Positions 36,204 through 44,848 of a stretch of DNA of 64,000 nt are shown here, piece by piece. Made by a program: the position numbers and the translations under genes. How positions within the stretch are numbered: the stretch's first letter is position 1; each line of letters opens with the position of its first letter. A model generated the notes under the pieces. That model had not been told where the DNA came from. It was given only the letters and a program-made list of their open reading frames with translations, and did not search any database. Source of the DNA: Mycolicibacterium parafortuitum (GTDB lineage Bacteria; Actinomycetota; Actinomycetes; Mycobacteriales; Mycobacteriaceae); contig NZ_AP022598.1 of the NCBI RefSeq assembly GCF_010725485.1, positions 2,232,001 through 2,296,000 of the forward strand, in the 5' to 3' direction.

Positions 36204-38552
36204 TCAGTGGTCCTTTCTGGACGCGTGCTCGATGAGCTCGACAATCGTGGCCGGGGTGGCGGGCAGTTGGGTGACGGTCACGCCGAGCGGCGCGAGCGCA
36301 TCGTTGATCGCGTTGATGACCGCGGGTGGCGAACCGATCGCGCCGCCTTCGCCGGCGCCCTTGTAACCACCCACGCCGGGGCCGGGGATCTCGACATGGC
36401 CGAACTCGATCGGCGGAACCTCGGTGGCCGTCGGCAGTAGATAGTCGACGAACGTCGACGCGACCGGGTTGCCCGCCTCGTCGTAGGCGAGCTTCTCCAG
36501 CAGCGCCCCGCCGATGCCCTGCACGGTGCCGCCGGCCACCTGGCCCTCGACGATGTTCGGGTTGATCATCGGGCCGACGTCCTCGCTGACGATGTAACGG
36601 GTCAGCGACACCTGCCCGGTCTCGATGTCGACCTCGCAGGTGCAGACGTGAGTGGCGTTGGCCCAGTGGATCATCGCCTGAGAGTTGAACCGTGCGGTGG
36701 CCTCCAGCGTGGGGGAGACGCCGCCGAGTTGTGCCGGGTCGTAATACGAGCGGTAGGCGATGTCGGCGAAGCTGACACTCTTGTCGGGGTCGCTGCGCAC
36801 CGACGCCTTCGAGTTCGAGAGCTCGACGTCGGTGTCCTCGACCCCGAGCATCTGCGCGGCGATGGCGAGGATCTGCCGGCGCAGGATCGAACCCGCCTCG
36901 TTGACCGCACCCGCGGTCATCGGCGCGCTGCGACTGCCCTGGGTCCCGGCGCCGTAGGGCGTGACCGCCGTATCACCCTGGATGGTGGCGACGTCGTCGA
37001 TGTTGGCGCCCAACGCATCCGCGGTCAGCTGCACGACCGTTGTCTCGATGCTGTTGCCCGCCGAGCCGCCGTTGACATACACGTTGATCTTGCCGGTGGA
37101 CTCCATCCGGATGGTCGCACCTTCGGTCGCGAGGTTGCCGGTCGCGGCGCCGGTGGGCTCGATGTAGGCCGAGAAACCGAGCCCGATGTACCGACCCTCG
37201 GCCAGCGCGTCGGCCTGCTCCTTGCGGAAGCCCTCGTGGTCGAGGATCTTCACGGCCTGCTCGAAAGTGTCTGCGGGCGCGCAGTTGTCGTACGGCATCC
37301 CGTTCGGGTTGAAGAACGGCATCTCGTCGCCGCGCAGGATGTTGATGCGGCGCAGTTCGACGGGGTCCATCCCGATCTTGCGTGCCGCGCAGTCGAGGAG
37401 GATCTCCCGGGTGAGGGTTTCGTACTGCCACGGCCCGCGGTACGCGTGCAGGCCGGGGGTGTTGGAGAACACCGTCTTGTAGTTGAAGCTCGCCTTCGGC
37501 ACCCGGTACGGGCCGGGGAAGAACATGCCGATCGCCGCGGTGGTCAGCACCGGGTACGGAGTCGGATACGACCCGACGTCCTGGAGGAAGTCGATGTCGG
37601 CGGCCAGGATCTTGCCGTCCTCGTCGAACGCCATCCGGACCTTGCCGTCGACGTGGCGGGACTGCCCTGCCGACATCAGGTTCTCGCGGCGGTCCTCGAT
37701 CCACTTCAATGCCGAAGGCACTTTCCGTGCGGCCAGCAGGATGCACATGTCCTCGCGCATCGGCACCACCTTCTGGCCGAACGCACCGCCGGTGTCGCGC
37801 ATGATCACCCGAACCCCCTGGGCCGGGATGCCGAGCAGCCGCGCGGCGAACGCACGAAGTTCGTGCGGGGTCTGCGTGGACGCCCAGATGGTGAGTTCGT
37901 CTGTCGTCGACGTCCACTCGACCACCAGGCCGCGGGTCTCCATCGGAACCGGCACGTACATCTGCTGATAGATGTGCTCCTCGACCACGTGCGGCGCGGA
38001 CGCGAACAGTTCCTCGTCCGGCGGCATGCCGCCCATCCCGCCGGCGACGTTGTCGGGGTAGGCCTCGTGCACCACCGGAACGCCGGCTTCGGCGCCGCCG
38101 ACGGCTCTGCGGAAATCGGCCACGGCGGGCAGCGGTTCGTAGTCGACGTCGACCAGATCGACGGCGTCTTCGGCGATGTAGCGGCTGTCGGCGATGACGA
38201 GCGCGACCGGGTCGCCGACGAACTTGACCTCACCCTCGGCCAGCGGCGGGCGCGGGGTGTCCGGCACGTCCTTGCCTGCCACCGCGTGCCATGCCTCGCG
38301 CACGTCGGGGTTGAGATCGGCCGCGGTGAACACCGCCTGCACGCCGGGCAGCGCCAGTGCGGCCGACACGTCGATCCCGCGGATGGTGGCACGCGCGAAC
38401 GGGCTGCGCACGAAGCACGCGTGCAGCATGCCCGGGCGGATGATGTCGTCGACGAAACGACCGTGACCAGTGAGAAGGCGGCTGTCTTCCACCCGGGGAA
38501 CACGCTGGCCGGCGTAGCGCGGGGTGACGGAGTCGACTGCGGTGTCTGTCAC
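36204..38552 (-). CDS. Molybdopterin large subunit of a xanthine dehydrogenase/CODH-family enzyme
   Basis: A 782-residue molybdenum hydroxylase large chain. Cofactor segments TGGAFGQKVV (near 255) and the catalytic-Glu segment GYKGAGEGGAIGSPPA are intact. The active-site loop at 37425-37445 reads AYRGPWQ. Form I CO dehydrogenases have AYxCSFR and form II have AYRGAGR, so this is neither and lacks the copper-ligand Cys. It therefore probably hydroxylates another substrate such as an aldehyde or heterocycle. I prefer GTG 38552 (AGGAG ten bases upstream) to GTG 38561, which lies too near that site. Confidence 0.87.
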   Translation of the reverse strand: MTDTAVDSVTPRYAGQRVPRVEDSRLLTGHGRFVDDIIRPGMLHACFVRSPFARATIRGIDVSAALALPGVQAVFTAADLNPDVREAWHAVAGKDVPDTPRPPLAEGEVKFVGDPVALVIADSRYIAEDAVDLVDVDYEPLPAVADFRRAVGGAEAGVPVVHEAYPDNVAGGMGGMPPDEELFASAPHVVEEHIYQQMYVPVPMETRGLVVEWTSTTDELTIWASTQTPHELRAFAARLLGIPAQGVRVIMRDTGGAFGQKVVPMREDMCILLAARKVPSALKWIEDRRENLMSAGQSRHVDGKVRMAFDEDGKILAADIDFLQDVGSYPTPYPVLTTAAIGMFFPGPYRVPKASFNYKTVFSNTPGLHAYRGPWQYETLTREILLDCAARKIGMDPVELRRINILRGDEMPFFNPNGMPYDNCAPADTFEQAVKILDHEGFRKEQADALAEGRYIGLGFSAYIEPTGAATGNLATEGATIRMESTGKINVYVNGGSAGNSIETTVVQLTADALGANIDDVATIQGDTAVTPYGAGTQGSRSAPMTAGAVNEAGSILRRQILAIAAQMLGVEDTDVELSNSKASVRSDPDKSVSFADIAYRSYYDPAQLGGVSPTLEATARFNSQAMIHWANATHVCTCEVDIETGQVSLTRYIVSEDVGPMINPNIVEGQVAGGTVQGIGGALLEKLAYDEAGNPVASTFVDYLLPTATEVPPIEFGHVEIPGPGVGGYKGAGEGGAIGSPPAVINAINDALAPLGVTVTQLPATPATIVELIEHASRKDH

Positions 38553-38646
38553 GTGGATCACTCTCCTGGGACTGTAGAGAGTGACGTTATCGCATCGGAG
38601 AGCGACATTTCCACCACTCGTGTCTCACGGTTGGTGGCAACTCGGT

Positions 38647-39786
38647 TCAGACGCTTTCGGTCTCGTGGTGGATGCGTCCGTCCGTCTCCGTCAGAGGGCG
38701 TCCGCGACCGCCCCAGCGGCGCGCGATGATCTCCGCCGCGATGGACACCGCGGTCTCCTCGGGGGTTCTGGCGCCGAGGTCGAGTCCGATCGGGCTGGCC
38801 AGCCGGCTCAGCTCGGCCTCGGTCAGGCCGGCCTCGCGCAGGCGTGTCATCCGGTCGTCGTGCGTGCGTCGCGACCCCATCACGCCGATGTAGCCAGGCT
38901 GATTCGCCCCCGCCAGGCGCAACGCCACCTCGAGGACCGGTACGTCGAACTTGGGATCGTGGGTCAGCACGCAGATCGCGGTGCGACCGTCGATCTTCTC
39001 TTGTTCGGCCTGCGCGGCGAGGTACCGATGCGGCCAGTCGACGACCACCTCCTCGGCGGCGGGGAAGCGTGCGGGAGTGGCGAACACCGGCCTGGCGTCG
39101 CACACGGTGACCCGGTAGCCGAGGAAGGCGCCCTGTTGCGCCAGCGCGGCGGCGAAGTCGATGGCACCGAACACCAGCATCCGCGGCCGCGGCGCGAAGC
39201 TGGACACGAACACCTCCATGCCGGCGTCCTGACGCTGGCCGTCCGGCCCGTAGGTCAGCACGGCGGTCCGCCCCGCCAGTAACAGGCCGCGGGCGTCGTC
39301 GGCGACCGCGTCGTCGGCGCGCGCCGAGCCCAGCGAGCCGTCGCGGTCGTCCTTCCTGACGATCAGCCGACGGCCCACCCGCTGCGGGTCGGGATGCGCG
39401 ATGACCGTCGCGACGGCCACGGCGCGGTGGGCCGCGATGTCGTCGGCGACGGCTTGCAGTTGCGGAAACGTATTGCGCGAGACGGGCTCTGTGAAGATAT
39501 CGATGATGCCACCGCAGGTCAGCCCGACCGAGAACGCGTCGTCGTCACTGACGCCGTAACGCTGCAGCTCCGGGTGCCCGCCCGTGATGACGTCGGTTGC
39601 GGTCTCGTAGACGGCACCCTCGACGCAGCCGCCGGACACCGATCCGGCGACGGTGCCCTCGGGGGACACCACCATCGCCGCTCCCGGCGGGCGCGGCGCC
39701 GACTTCATGGTCCGCACGACGGTCGAGAGTCCGGCGGTGCCGTCTGCCTGCCATACCGCCAGCAACTCGTCGAGGATGTCGCGCAC
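38647..39786 (-). CDS. XdhC/CoxI-family molybdenum cofactor insertion protein
   Basis: A 379-residue XdhC protein. The N-terminal XdhC_CoxI domain has GSVSGGCVEGAV and LTCGG; the C-terminal Rossmann domain has MLVFGAIDFAAALA and the GYIGVMGSRR motif. Such proteins bind and sulfurate the molybdopterin cofactor for insertion into the large subunit. It is first in the operon, 94 bases upstream of the large-subunit start, and diverges from the VanX-like gene. GTG start at 39786. Confidence 0.86.
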   Translation of the reverse strand: MRDILDELLAVWQADGTAGLSTVVRTMKSAPRPPGAAMVVSPEGTVAGSVSGGCVEGAVYETATDVITGGHPELQRYGVSDDDAFSVGLTCGGIIDIFTEPVSRNTFPQLQAVADDIAAHRAVAVATVIAHPDPQRVGRRLIVRKDDRDGSLGSARADDAVADDARGLLLAGRTAVLTYGPDGQRQDAGMEVFVSSFAPRPRMLVFGAIDFAAALAQQGAFLGYRVTVCDARPVFATPARFPAAEEVVVDWPHRYLAAQAEQEKIDGRTAICVLTHDPKFDVPVLEVALRLAGANQPGYIGVMGSRRTHDDRMTRLREAGLTEAELSRLASPIGLDLGARTPEETAVSIAAEIIARRWGGRGRPLTETDGRIHHETESV

Positions 39787-39814
39787 GTGCGCAGTGTATG
39801 CCTACGCTGAACCC

Positions 39815-40480
39815 ATGAGCGTTTTCTCGCTGCGCTACTTGATCATTGGGGTGTTGGCCACCGTCGCCGCGGTGGGCACCTCCGCGACGGGCTCGGCGGC
39901 GCCGGTCCCGCCGGTGTCGGAGGCCGCGCGCGCAGCCGGTTTCGTCGACGTGCGCAGTGTGGTACCGGACGCGGTGATCGACCTGCGCTACGCGACGACG
40001 AACAACTTCGTCGGGATCCAGCTCTATCCGGCCGGGGCGCGTTGCCTGGTCCACCAATCGCTGGTGCCGGGACTGGTGACCGCCGCGAATCGGCTGCGTG
40101 CCGGCGGGGAACGGTTGGTGTTCTGGGACTGCTACCGGCCCCACCGGGTGCAGGTGCGGATGTTCGAGGCGGTGCCCAACCCGGCCTGGGTGGCCCGGCC
40201 GGGTCGGTATGCCCGAAGTCACGTCGCGGGCCGCTCGGTGGATGTGACGCTCGCCGACGCGCGTGGGCTGGTCGACATGGGTACCGGTTTCGACGACTTC
40301 ACCGCCCGCAGCCACGCCTACGCGACCGACGGGGTCAGCGCCGCCGCGCAGGCCAACCGGGCGCGGCTGCGGGAGGCGATGACCGCGGGCGGATTCACCG
40401 CCTACGACGGTGAATGGTGGCATTTCGACGGGCCCGGAGCCGGAATCGATCACCCGATCGTCGATGTCCCGGTCGTCTAG
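39815..40480 (+). CDS. Exported D-Ala-D-Ala dipeptidase (VanX/DdpX-like)
   Basis: A 221-residue zinc dipeptidase with an N-terminal signal (LRYLIIGVLATVAAVGTSAT, cleavage after GSAA). Metal and catalytic motifs are RSHVAGRSVDVTL (SxHxxGxAxD type, with Ser at the Ala position) and DGEWWHF (Glu and His). It should cut D-Ala-D-Ala in the periplasm, a step in peptidoglycan recycling; mycobacterial homologues are not linked to vancomycin resistance operons. ATG at 39815, divergent from xdhC with a 28-bp gap. Confidence 0.83.
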   Translation: MSVFSLRYLIIGVLATVAAVGTSATGSAAPVPPVSEAARAAGFVDVRSVVPDAVIDLRYATTNNFVGIQLYPAGARCLVHQSLVPGLVTAANRLRAGGERLVFWDCYRPHRVQVRMFEAVPNPAWVARPGRYARSHVAGRSVDVTLADARGLVDMGTGFDDFTARSHAYATDGVSAAAQANRARLREAMTAGGFTAYDGEWWHFDGPGAGIDHPIVDVPVV

Positions 40481-40496
40481 GTGCTTCGATGGTGCT

Positions 40497-41375
40497 ATGC
40501 GCAGACTCCTGGCTGTAGCCGTCGCCGGGGTGTTCGGCGTGGTCGTCGCGCTGTCGGCGGGTTGTGCCGGCGCCGCCGAGCCCAGCTCGCTGACCGACGA
40601 CCCCGGCTACCACGTCCGAGGTGATGCCGTCTACTATCTGAATCCTTTTCCCGGCAAGGCATTCCGGGTCGAAGATGCGGACTCGGCGACGTTCGAGGCC
40701 TTCGACCGGACCTACGGTAAAGATCGCGAGCGCGTGTTCATCAACGGGCATCTGTTGCAGGGTGCGCGGGCGGACTCGTTCCGGCCGCTCGAACGTCCCG
40801 GCCTGTCCCGAGACCGGGATCGGGTGTACCAGCGCGACCAGCCGATCAGCACCGACCCGGACCACTTCGAGATGCTGCCCGGGGAGCTGGCACGCGACAG
40901 GGTCAACGTGTATTGGAGCGACGGCACCGTATTGTCCGAGGACCCAACCAATTTCGTGATCATCTCGGATACGGACCAGTACCTGTACGCGAAGGACAGC
41001 CGAGAGGTCTTCGTCAACGACAACGTGATCGCCGGCGCTGCGCCGGCCACGTTCCGCGTCCTCGACGGCGCCTATACCCGCGACGACGACCGGATCTTCT
41101 ACTTCGACGCGCAGATCACCGACGCCGATCCGGCGAGCTTCTACACGGTGAAGGGACCGTACGCCGTCGACGGCGCCCGGGTCTACTGGATGGGCAGGAC
41201 CATCGAGGGTGCGGATCCGGACAGCTTCGAGGTTCTCAACGCGAACTTCGAATGCTCCGCCGACGCCACCAGGGCCTTCTACCGAGACATGGTCATCGCC
41301 GACGCCGACCCGGCGACGTTCCCGGATCGGCCCGTCACCGGATGCTCGACGACATCGATCTCGTTCGCGGACTGA
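40497..41375 (+). CDS. DKNYY-domain lipoprotein
   Basis: A 292-residue predicted lipoprotein: signal peptide from MRRLLAVAVAGVFGVVVALS with lipobox LSAGC. The mature part has repeated units such as YGKDRERVFINGHLL, LSRDRDRVYQRDQPI, YTRDDDRIFYFDAQITDADP and YAVDGARVYWMGRTIEGADP, the pattern of the DKNYY family. The repeats probably build a beta-rich surface domain. The function of the family is unknown. It ends 12 bases before the convergent DUF4185 gene. Confidence 0.78.
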   Translation: MRRLLAVAVAGVFGVVVALSAGCAGAAEPSSLTDDPGYHVRGDAVYYLNPFPGKAFRVEDADSATFEAFDRTYGKDRERVFINGHLLQGARADSFRPLERPGLSRDRDRVYQRDQPISTDPDHFEMLPGELARDRVNVYWSDGTVLSEDPTNFVIISDTDQYLYAKDSREVFVNDNVIAGAAPATFRVLDGAYTRDDDRIFYFDAQITDADPASFYTVKGPYAVDGARVYWMGRTIEGADPDSFEVLNANFECSADATRAFYRDMVIADADPATFPDRPVTGCSTTSISFAD

Positions 41376-41387
41376 GAGTTCCGGCCG

Positions 41388-43520
41388 TCAGATCTTGGTC
41401 AGGTCGGTCTTCATCAGCATGATGTTGTACTCCGACCACAGGGACAGGTTCCAGTACAGATCCGAACCGGTGCCCAGGGTGGACGGTGACCACGGGTGCG
41501 CCATCGGGGCGTAGATCCCGCCGGGCTGCTGGTTCATCAGCACGATCGCATCCGACCAGCCACCCTCCGGGGTGTCCGACGTGCGCATCACGATCCGGTT
41601 GGCCTGATCGCCGTAGAGCACGATGTACTTCTGCAGATACTCGTTGTACTGCACCGACATCTCGCTCACGGTGTAGCCCGGCTTCAGGAAGCCGAACAGG
41701 CCGCCGGACTTGCCGATGATGGCCGACGCCGAGGACGGGCTACCGGCGACCCATCGCGCCGGGCTGGAGCCGAACCATCCCGAGGACGCCTTCTTGTAGT
41801 ACTCGTACTTGGAGACGTCGAGGATGTCGTCCTGCTTGACGCGGGCGAGGTAGGCCGCGCCCTGGCGACCGTTCGGCGTGCCGTAGACGTAGACATAGCC
41901 GTCGTCGCCCTTGACGTACGCGGACTGCTGGAAGTTGCGGTTACCACTCAGGAACGAGTTGTAGCGCACGCTTTCCGGTGCGACGGTGAAGTTCTCACCG
42001 TTGTCGGTCGAGTACGCCGTCGCCGAGTAGTTGGTGGTCCACCGTCCCGACGAGCCCCACCTGGTGACGGACATGAAGTTGACGTACTGGATGGTGCCGA
42101 ACGGGGTTTCCTCGGTGACCTCCGTCGGCACGGAGACACCCGCGGTCGGGATCAGTGTCACCGACCCCGGCGCCCACCAGGGCCGGTTGATGATCGGCCG
42201 GGCCTGGGTCGGCGATTCGAGCGGAGCGCCGCCGAACATGTTGCCGTTGAACCACTCTCCGTCCGGAATGGTCATACCGTCGGACAGGTCGGTATCGCCG
42301 CTGCGGAACAGTGTGTTGTAGAGATGGCGGCCGGACATGCCGGCGGCACCGAATGTGTCGCCGACGGCGATCAGGATCTGGTTCTCGTTCCACGGTGTCG
42401 ACGGATCGTCGACCATGCCGTTGTCCCACATCGTGCCGACGTCGGTGCCGTACACGCCGAACCGGCCGAGGGTGTTGGCCAGCAGCGAGTCACCGGGATA
42501 GACCCTGGCTCCGGTCACCCAGCTGATGAACCGTGTCGATTCACTGACCTGAGGGTTGAGCCACGGTGAGTACGACGGGGTCGGAGCGGCGGCCGCGTTG
42601 GCCGCTTCGGACACCGCGAGGCTGGTCGAGGGGGACGACGCGTCGCGCGGAGAGTTCGTCGTCCGCGCGGCGAACAGAGTGTCGAGCTCGCGGCGGGCGA
42701 ACGCCATCAGCGCCCACAGGAACGGCGGCTGTGGGGCGTCGCCCGGCTGTGCCGCGGCTTTCTGCTTGGCCCAGTCCAGCATGCTGTTGACGACGTTGAC
42801 GACCGCGGTGATCAGGTTGGGCTTTTTCGCCACCGCCTGGTCCTGGCCGGCGACCGTCACGGTTGCGGCGGCCACGGTGACGGTCGCGGCCTCCTGCTGC
42901 GACGCCTGCACGTCCTCGGTGTCCGCGGCGGCGTCGTCATCTGAGCCGTCGCCTGCGGTTGTCGTGGCCGTCGGCGCGGCGGTGTCGACGGTCCCGTTGT
43001 GCCCGCCGCTCGTGTCGTCTACCGGCGTCGGTGCGTCGGGTTCGGCAGCCGGCGCGGCCGTCGTGCCCGTCGCCCGCGGGCGGGTGTCGGTCGGCTTGGC
43101 CGACGAGCGCGGCGCGGGATCGTCGGCGACAACGGGCTCCGGGTCGGCCTCGGGATCAGTCTCGGTGTCGGGATCGTCGGCCGGTTCGGCACCCTCGTCT
43201 TCGGGGTCGGCACCGTCGTCCTCGGGGTCGGCGTCATCGGCAGCGCCGGCGGCATCCTCGGCGGCGGCATCATCATCGGCGTCCTCCGCGGCGGGGGAGT
43301 CCGCGTCGTCCGTCGCGCTACCGGTGTCGCTGTCCTTGCCGTCGGTGCTGTCCTTGCCGTCGGAGGTGTCTTTCTGGGCGGTCGCCGAGGCGGCGGGTTT
43401 GGCCGACGGCGATGTCCCTTCGTCGGCCCACGCGACGCCTTGTCCTGCAAATATCGCTGATCCGACGCCCAGCGCGACGGCCAAGGCGCCGACTCGACCG
43501 ACGTACGTTGCCGCAGCCAT
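41388..43520 (-). CDS. Large secreted DUF4185 protein with acidic low-complexity linker
   Basis: A 710-residue exported protein. The signal peptide (VGRVGALAVALGVGSAIFAG, cleavage near AWA) is followed by about 200 residues rich in Asp, Glu, Ala, Thr and Pro, then a DUF4185 domain from about residue 300 (GDTFGAAGMSG, TRWGSSGRWTTNYSATAYS, YVYVYGTPNGRQGAAYLARV, SVQYNEYLQKYIVLY). DUF4185 proteins include recently described endo-D-arabinanases (GH183) acting on mycobacterial arabinan. Activity here is inferred. ATG at 43520 has GAAGGG upstream. Confidence 0.78.
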   Translation of the reverse strand: MAAATYVGRVGALAVALGVGSAIFAGQGVAWADEGTSPSAKPAASATAQKDTSDGKDSTDGKDSDTGSATDDADSPAAEDADDDAAAEDAAGAADDADPEDDGADPEDEGAEPADDPDTETDPEADPEPVVADDPAPRSSAKPTDTRPRATGTTAAPAAEPDAPTPVDDTSGGHNGTVDTAAPTATTTAGDGSDDDAAADTEDVQASQQEAATVTVAAATVTVAGQDQAVAKKPNLITAVVNVVNSMLDWAKQKAAAQPGDAPQPPFLWALMAFARRELDTLFAARTTNSPRDASSPSTSLAVSEAANAAAAPTPSYSPWLNPQVSESTRFISWVTGARVYPGDSLLANTLGRFGVYGTDVGTMWDNGMVDDPSTPWNENQILIAVGDTFGAAGMSGRHLYNTLFRSGDTDLSDGMTIPDGEWFNGNMFGGAPLESPTQARPIINRPWWAPGSVTLIPTAGVSVPTEVTEETPFGTIQYVNFMSVTRWGSSGRWTTNYSATAYSTDNGENFTVAPESVRYNSFLSGNRNFQQSAYVKGDDGYVYVYGTPNGRQGAAYLARVKQDDILDVSKYEYYKKASSGWFGSSPARWVAGSPSSASAIIGKSGGLFGFLKPGYTVSEMSVQYNEYLQKYIVLYGDQANRIVMRTSDTPEGGWSDAIVLMNQQPGGIYAPMAHPWSPSTLGTGSDLYWNLSLWSEYNIMLMKTDLTKI

Positions 43521-43927
43521 GGGTTTCCCTTCAATACAGCCTTGATTGCCCCCGTCGTCCCACACCATTCAATCGCATCCGTGCGAGCGCGGCGAGCAAA
43601 AGGTTGAATCGGCGCGGAATTCGTTTCGTTACTGTGATCATAAGCAATCTGGCCCCGAAGCCGCTTCCGCCGTCTTTTCAGCAAACATTCAGCCGCTGTG
43701 CCGGTACGTGCTCTGGCAGGGGTTCCCGGCGTGCTGTCCGGCCCGGGCAATGAAGCTGCGGGATCAAGCGGCCGCCGGTGCCGCTTTGCCCCGGGTTCGA
43801 CGTGTCGATGCCGTCCCGGGGAGCATGCACGGTGTCTGGCAACCGGCTGTAGGTCTGTCTCGCCGGTCGCCGGCGATCCCGATAACGTCGTCACCCGACA
43901 CGGCCGGATGACGGAGAGGCGGATGGC
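43521..43927. other. 407-bp intergenic region
   Basis: Separates two divergent genes. The part next to the DUF4185 gene (about 43560-43700) is less GC-rich than its surroundings and probably carries its promoter and leader. I see no tRNA, repeat or convincing small gene. Confidence 0.5.
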
Positions 43928-44845
43928 GTGCTCGCGGTCCTGCAGGCCTTCACGGTCATCATCGTCGTCATCCTCGTCGGCGTGATCGCGGGCTGGCGCG
44001 GAGTGCTCGGCGAGAACGCCAGGATGGTCCTCAACCGCACGGCATTCCATATCGGGGTGCCTGCGCTGCTGTTACTCAGCCTGGCCGACGCGCACCCCGA
44101 GCAGGTGTTCTCGCTGACGCTGCTCGTCTCCGCGATCGCCGCGGTCACCGTGTACGCGGCGTACTTCGTCGTCGCCAAGCTGACCCGCCGGCCGACGGGG
44201 GAGGCGACCATCGGGGCGATGCTGGCGTCGTACGTCAACGCGGGCAATCTCGGAATCCCGATCAGCGCCTACGTGCTGGGCAGCACCACCGAAGTATCGG
44301 CTTTGATCTTGTTCCAGGTGCTGGTGCTGGTACCCGTGAGTGTCGGGCTGCTGGACTCCGAGGCGGGGCAACATCTTTCAATTGCTCGCCGCCTGTTCGC
44401 ACTGGTCACCAACCCGATCATCGCGGCCAGCGCGGTCGGCCTGGTGCTCGCAAGCACCGATATCGGGATTCCGCAGGTGCTGCGTGACCCGATGGAACTG
44501 CTGGCCGCGCTCGCGGTCCCGACGGTGCTGCTGGCCTTCGGGATCTCGCTGACCGCCCGCGGCGCACAGACCGAACGGACGGACCGGCGCCAGCTCGGCG
44601 CGGCGGTGGCGTGCAAACTCCTGGTGATGCCTGCGCTGGCGTACTCGCTGGCTCGGTTCGGCTTCGGTGCCGACCAGCACCAGTTGATGGTGGTGACGGT
44701 GCTGGCCGCACTGCCGTCGGCGCAGAACATCAACACCTACGCCGCGCTGTATCAGCGCGGCGACAACCTGGCACGGGACGCCACGCTGGTCAGCACGTTG
44801 CTCTCGGTGCCGGTGATGCTCGGCGTCGTGCTGCTCACCGGGTGA
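43928..44845 (+). CDS. AEC-family (auxin efflux carrier-like) transporter
   Basis: A 305-residue membrane protein with about ten hydrophobic segments in two halves. The first half has NRTAFHIGVPALLLLSLADA and YVNAGNLGIPISAYVLG; the second has ALPSAQNINTYAALYQ, the conserved Asn-containing crossover motifs of AEC carriers. Bacterial AEC proteins export or import organic acids such as malate or malonate. GTG start with GAGAGGCGG upstream. It converges on the GH13 gene three bases away. Confidence 0.82.
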   Translation: MLAVLQAFTVIIVVILVGVIAGWRGVLGENARMVLNRTAFHIGVPALLLLSLADAHPEQVFSLTLLVSAIAAVTVYAAYFVVAKLTRRPTGEATIGAMLASYVNAGNLGIPISAYVLGSTTEVSALILFQVLVLVPVSVGLLDSEAGQHLSIARRLFALVTNPIIAASAVGLVLASTDIGIPQVLRDPMELLAALAVPTVLLAFGISLTARGAQTERTDRRQLGAAVACKLLVMPALAYSLARFGFGADQHQLMVVTVLAALPSAQNINTYAALYQRGDNLARDATLVSTLLSVPVMLGVVLLTG

Positions 44846-44848
44846 GGT

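Noticed and set aside
36648..38729. Plus-strand frame opposite the molybdenum hydroxylase large subunit
   Set aside because: Shadow of a well-conserved enzyme with no motifs of its own.
34141..39786. Carbon monoxide dehydrogenase operon
   Set aside because: The large-subunit loop AYRGPWQ is not the CO-oxidising type, so I call it a molybdenum hydroxylase of unknown substrate.
39815..40480. Vancomycin resistance determinant
   Set aside because: A VanX-like dipeptidase alone, exported and without vanH/vanA, fits peptidoglycan recycling.
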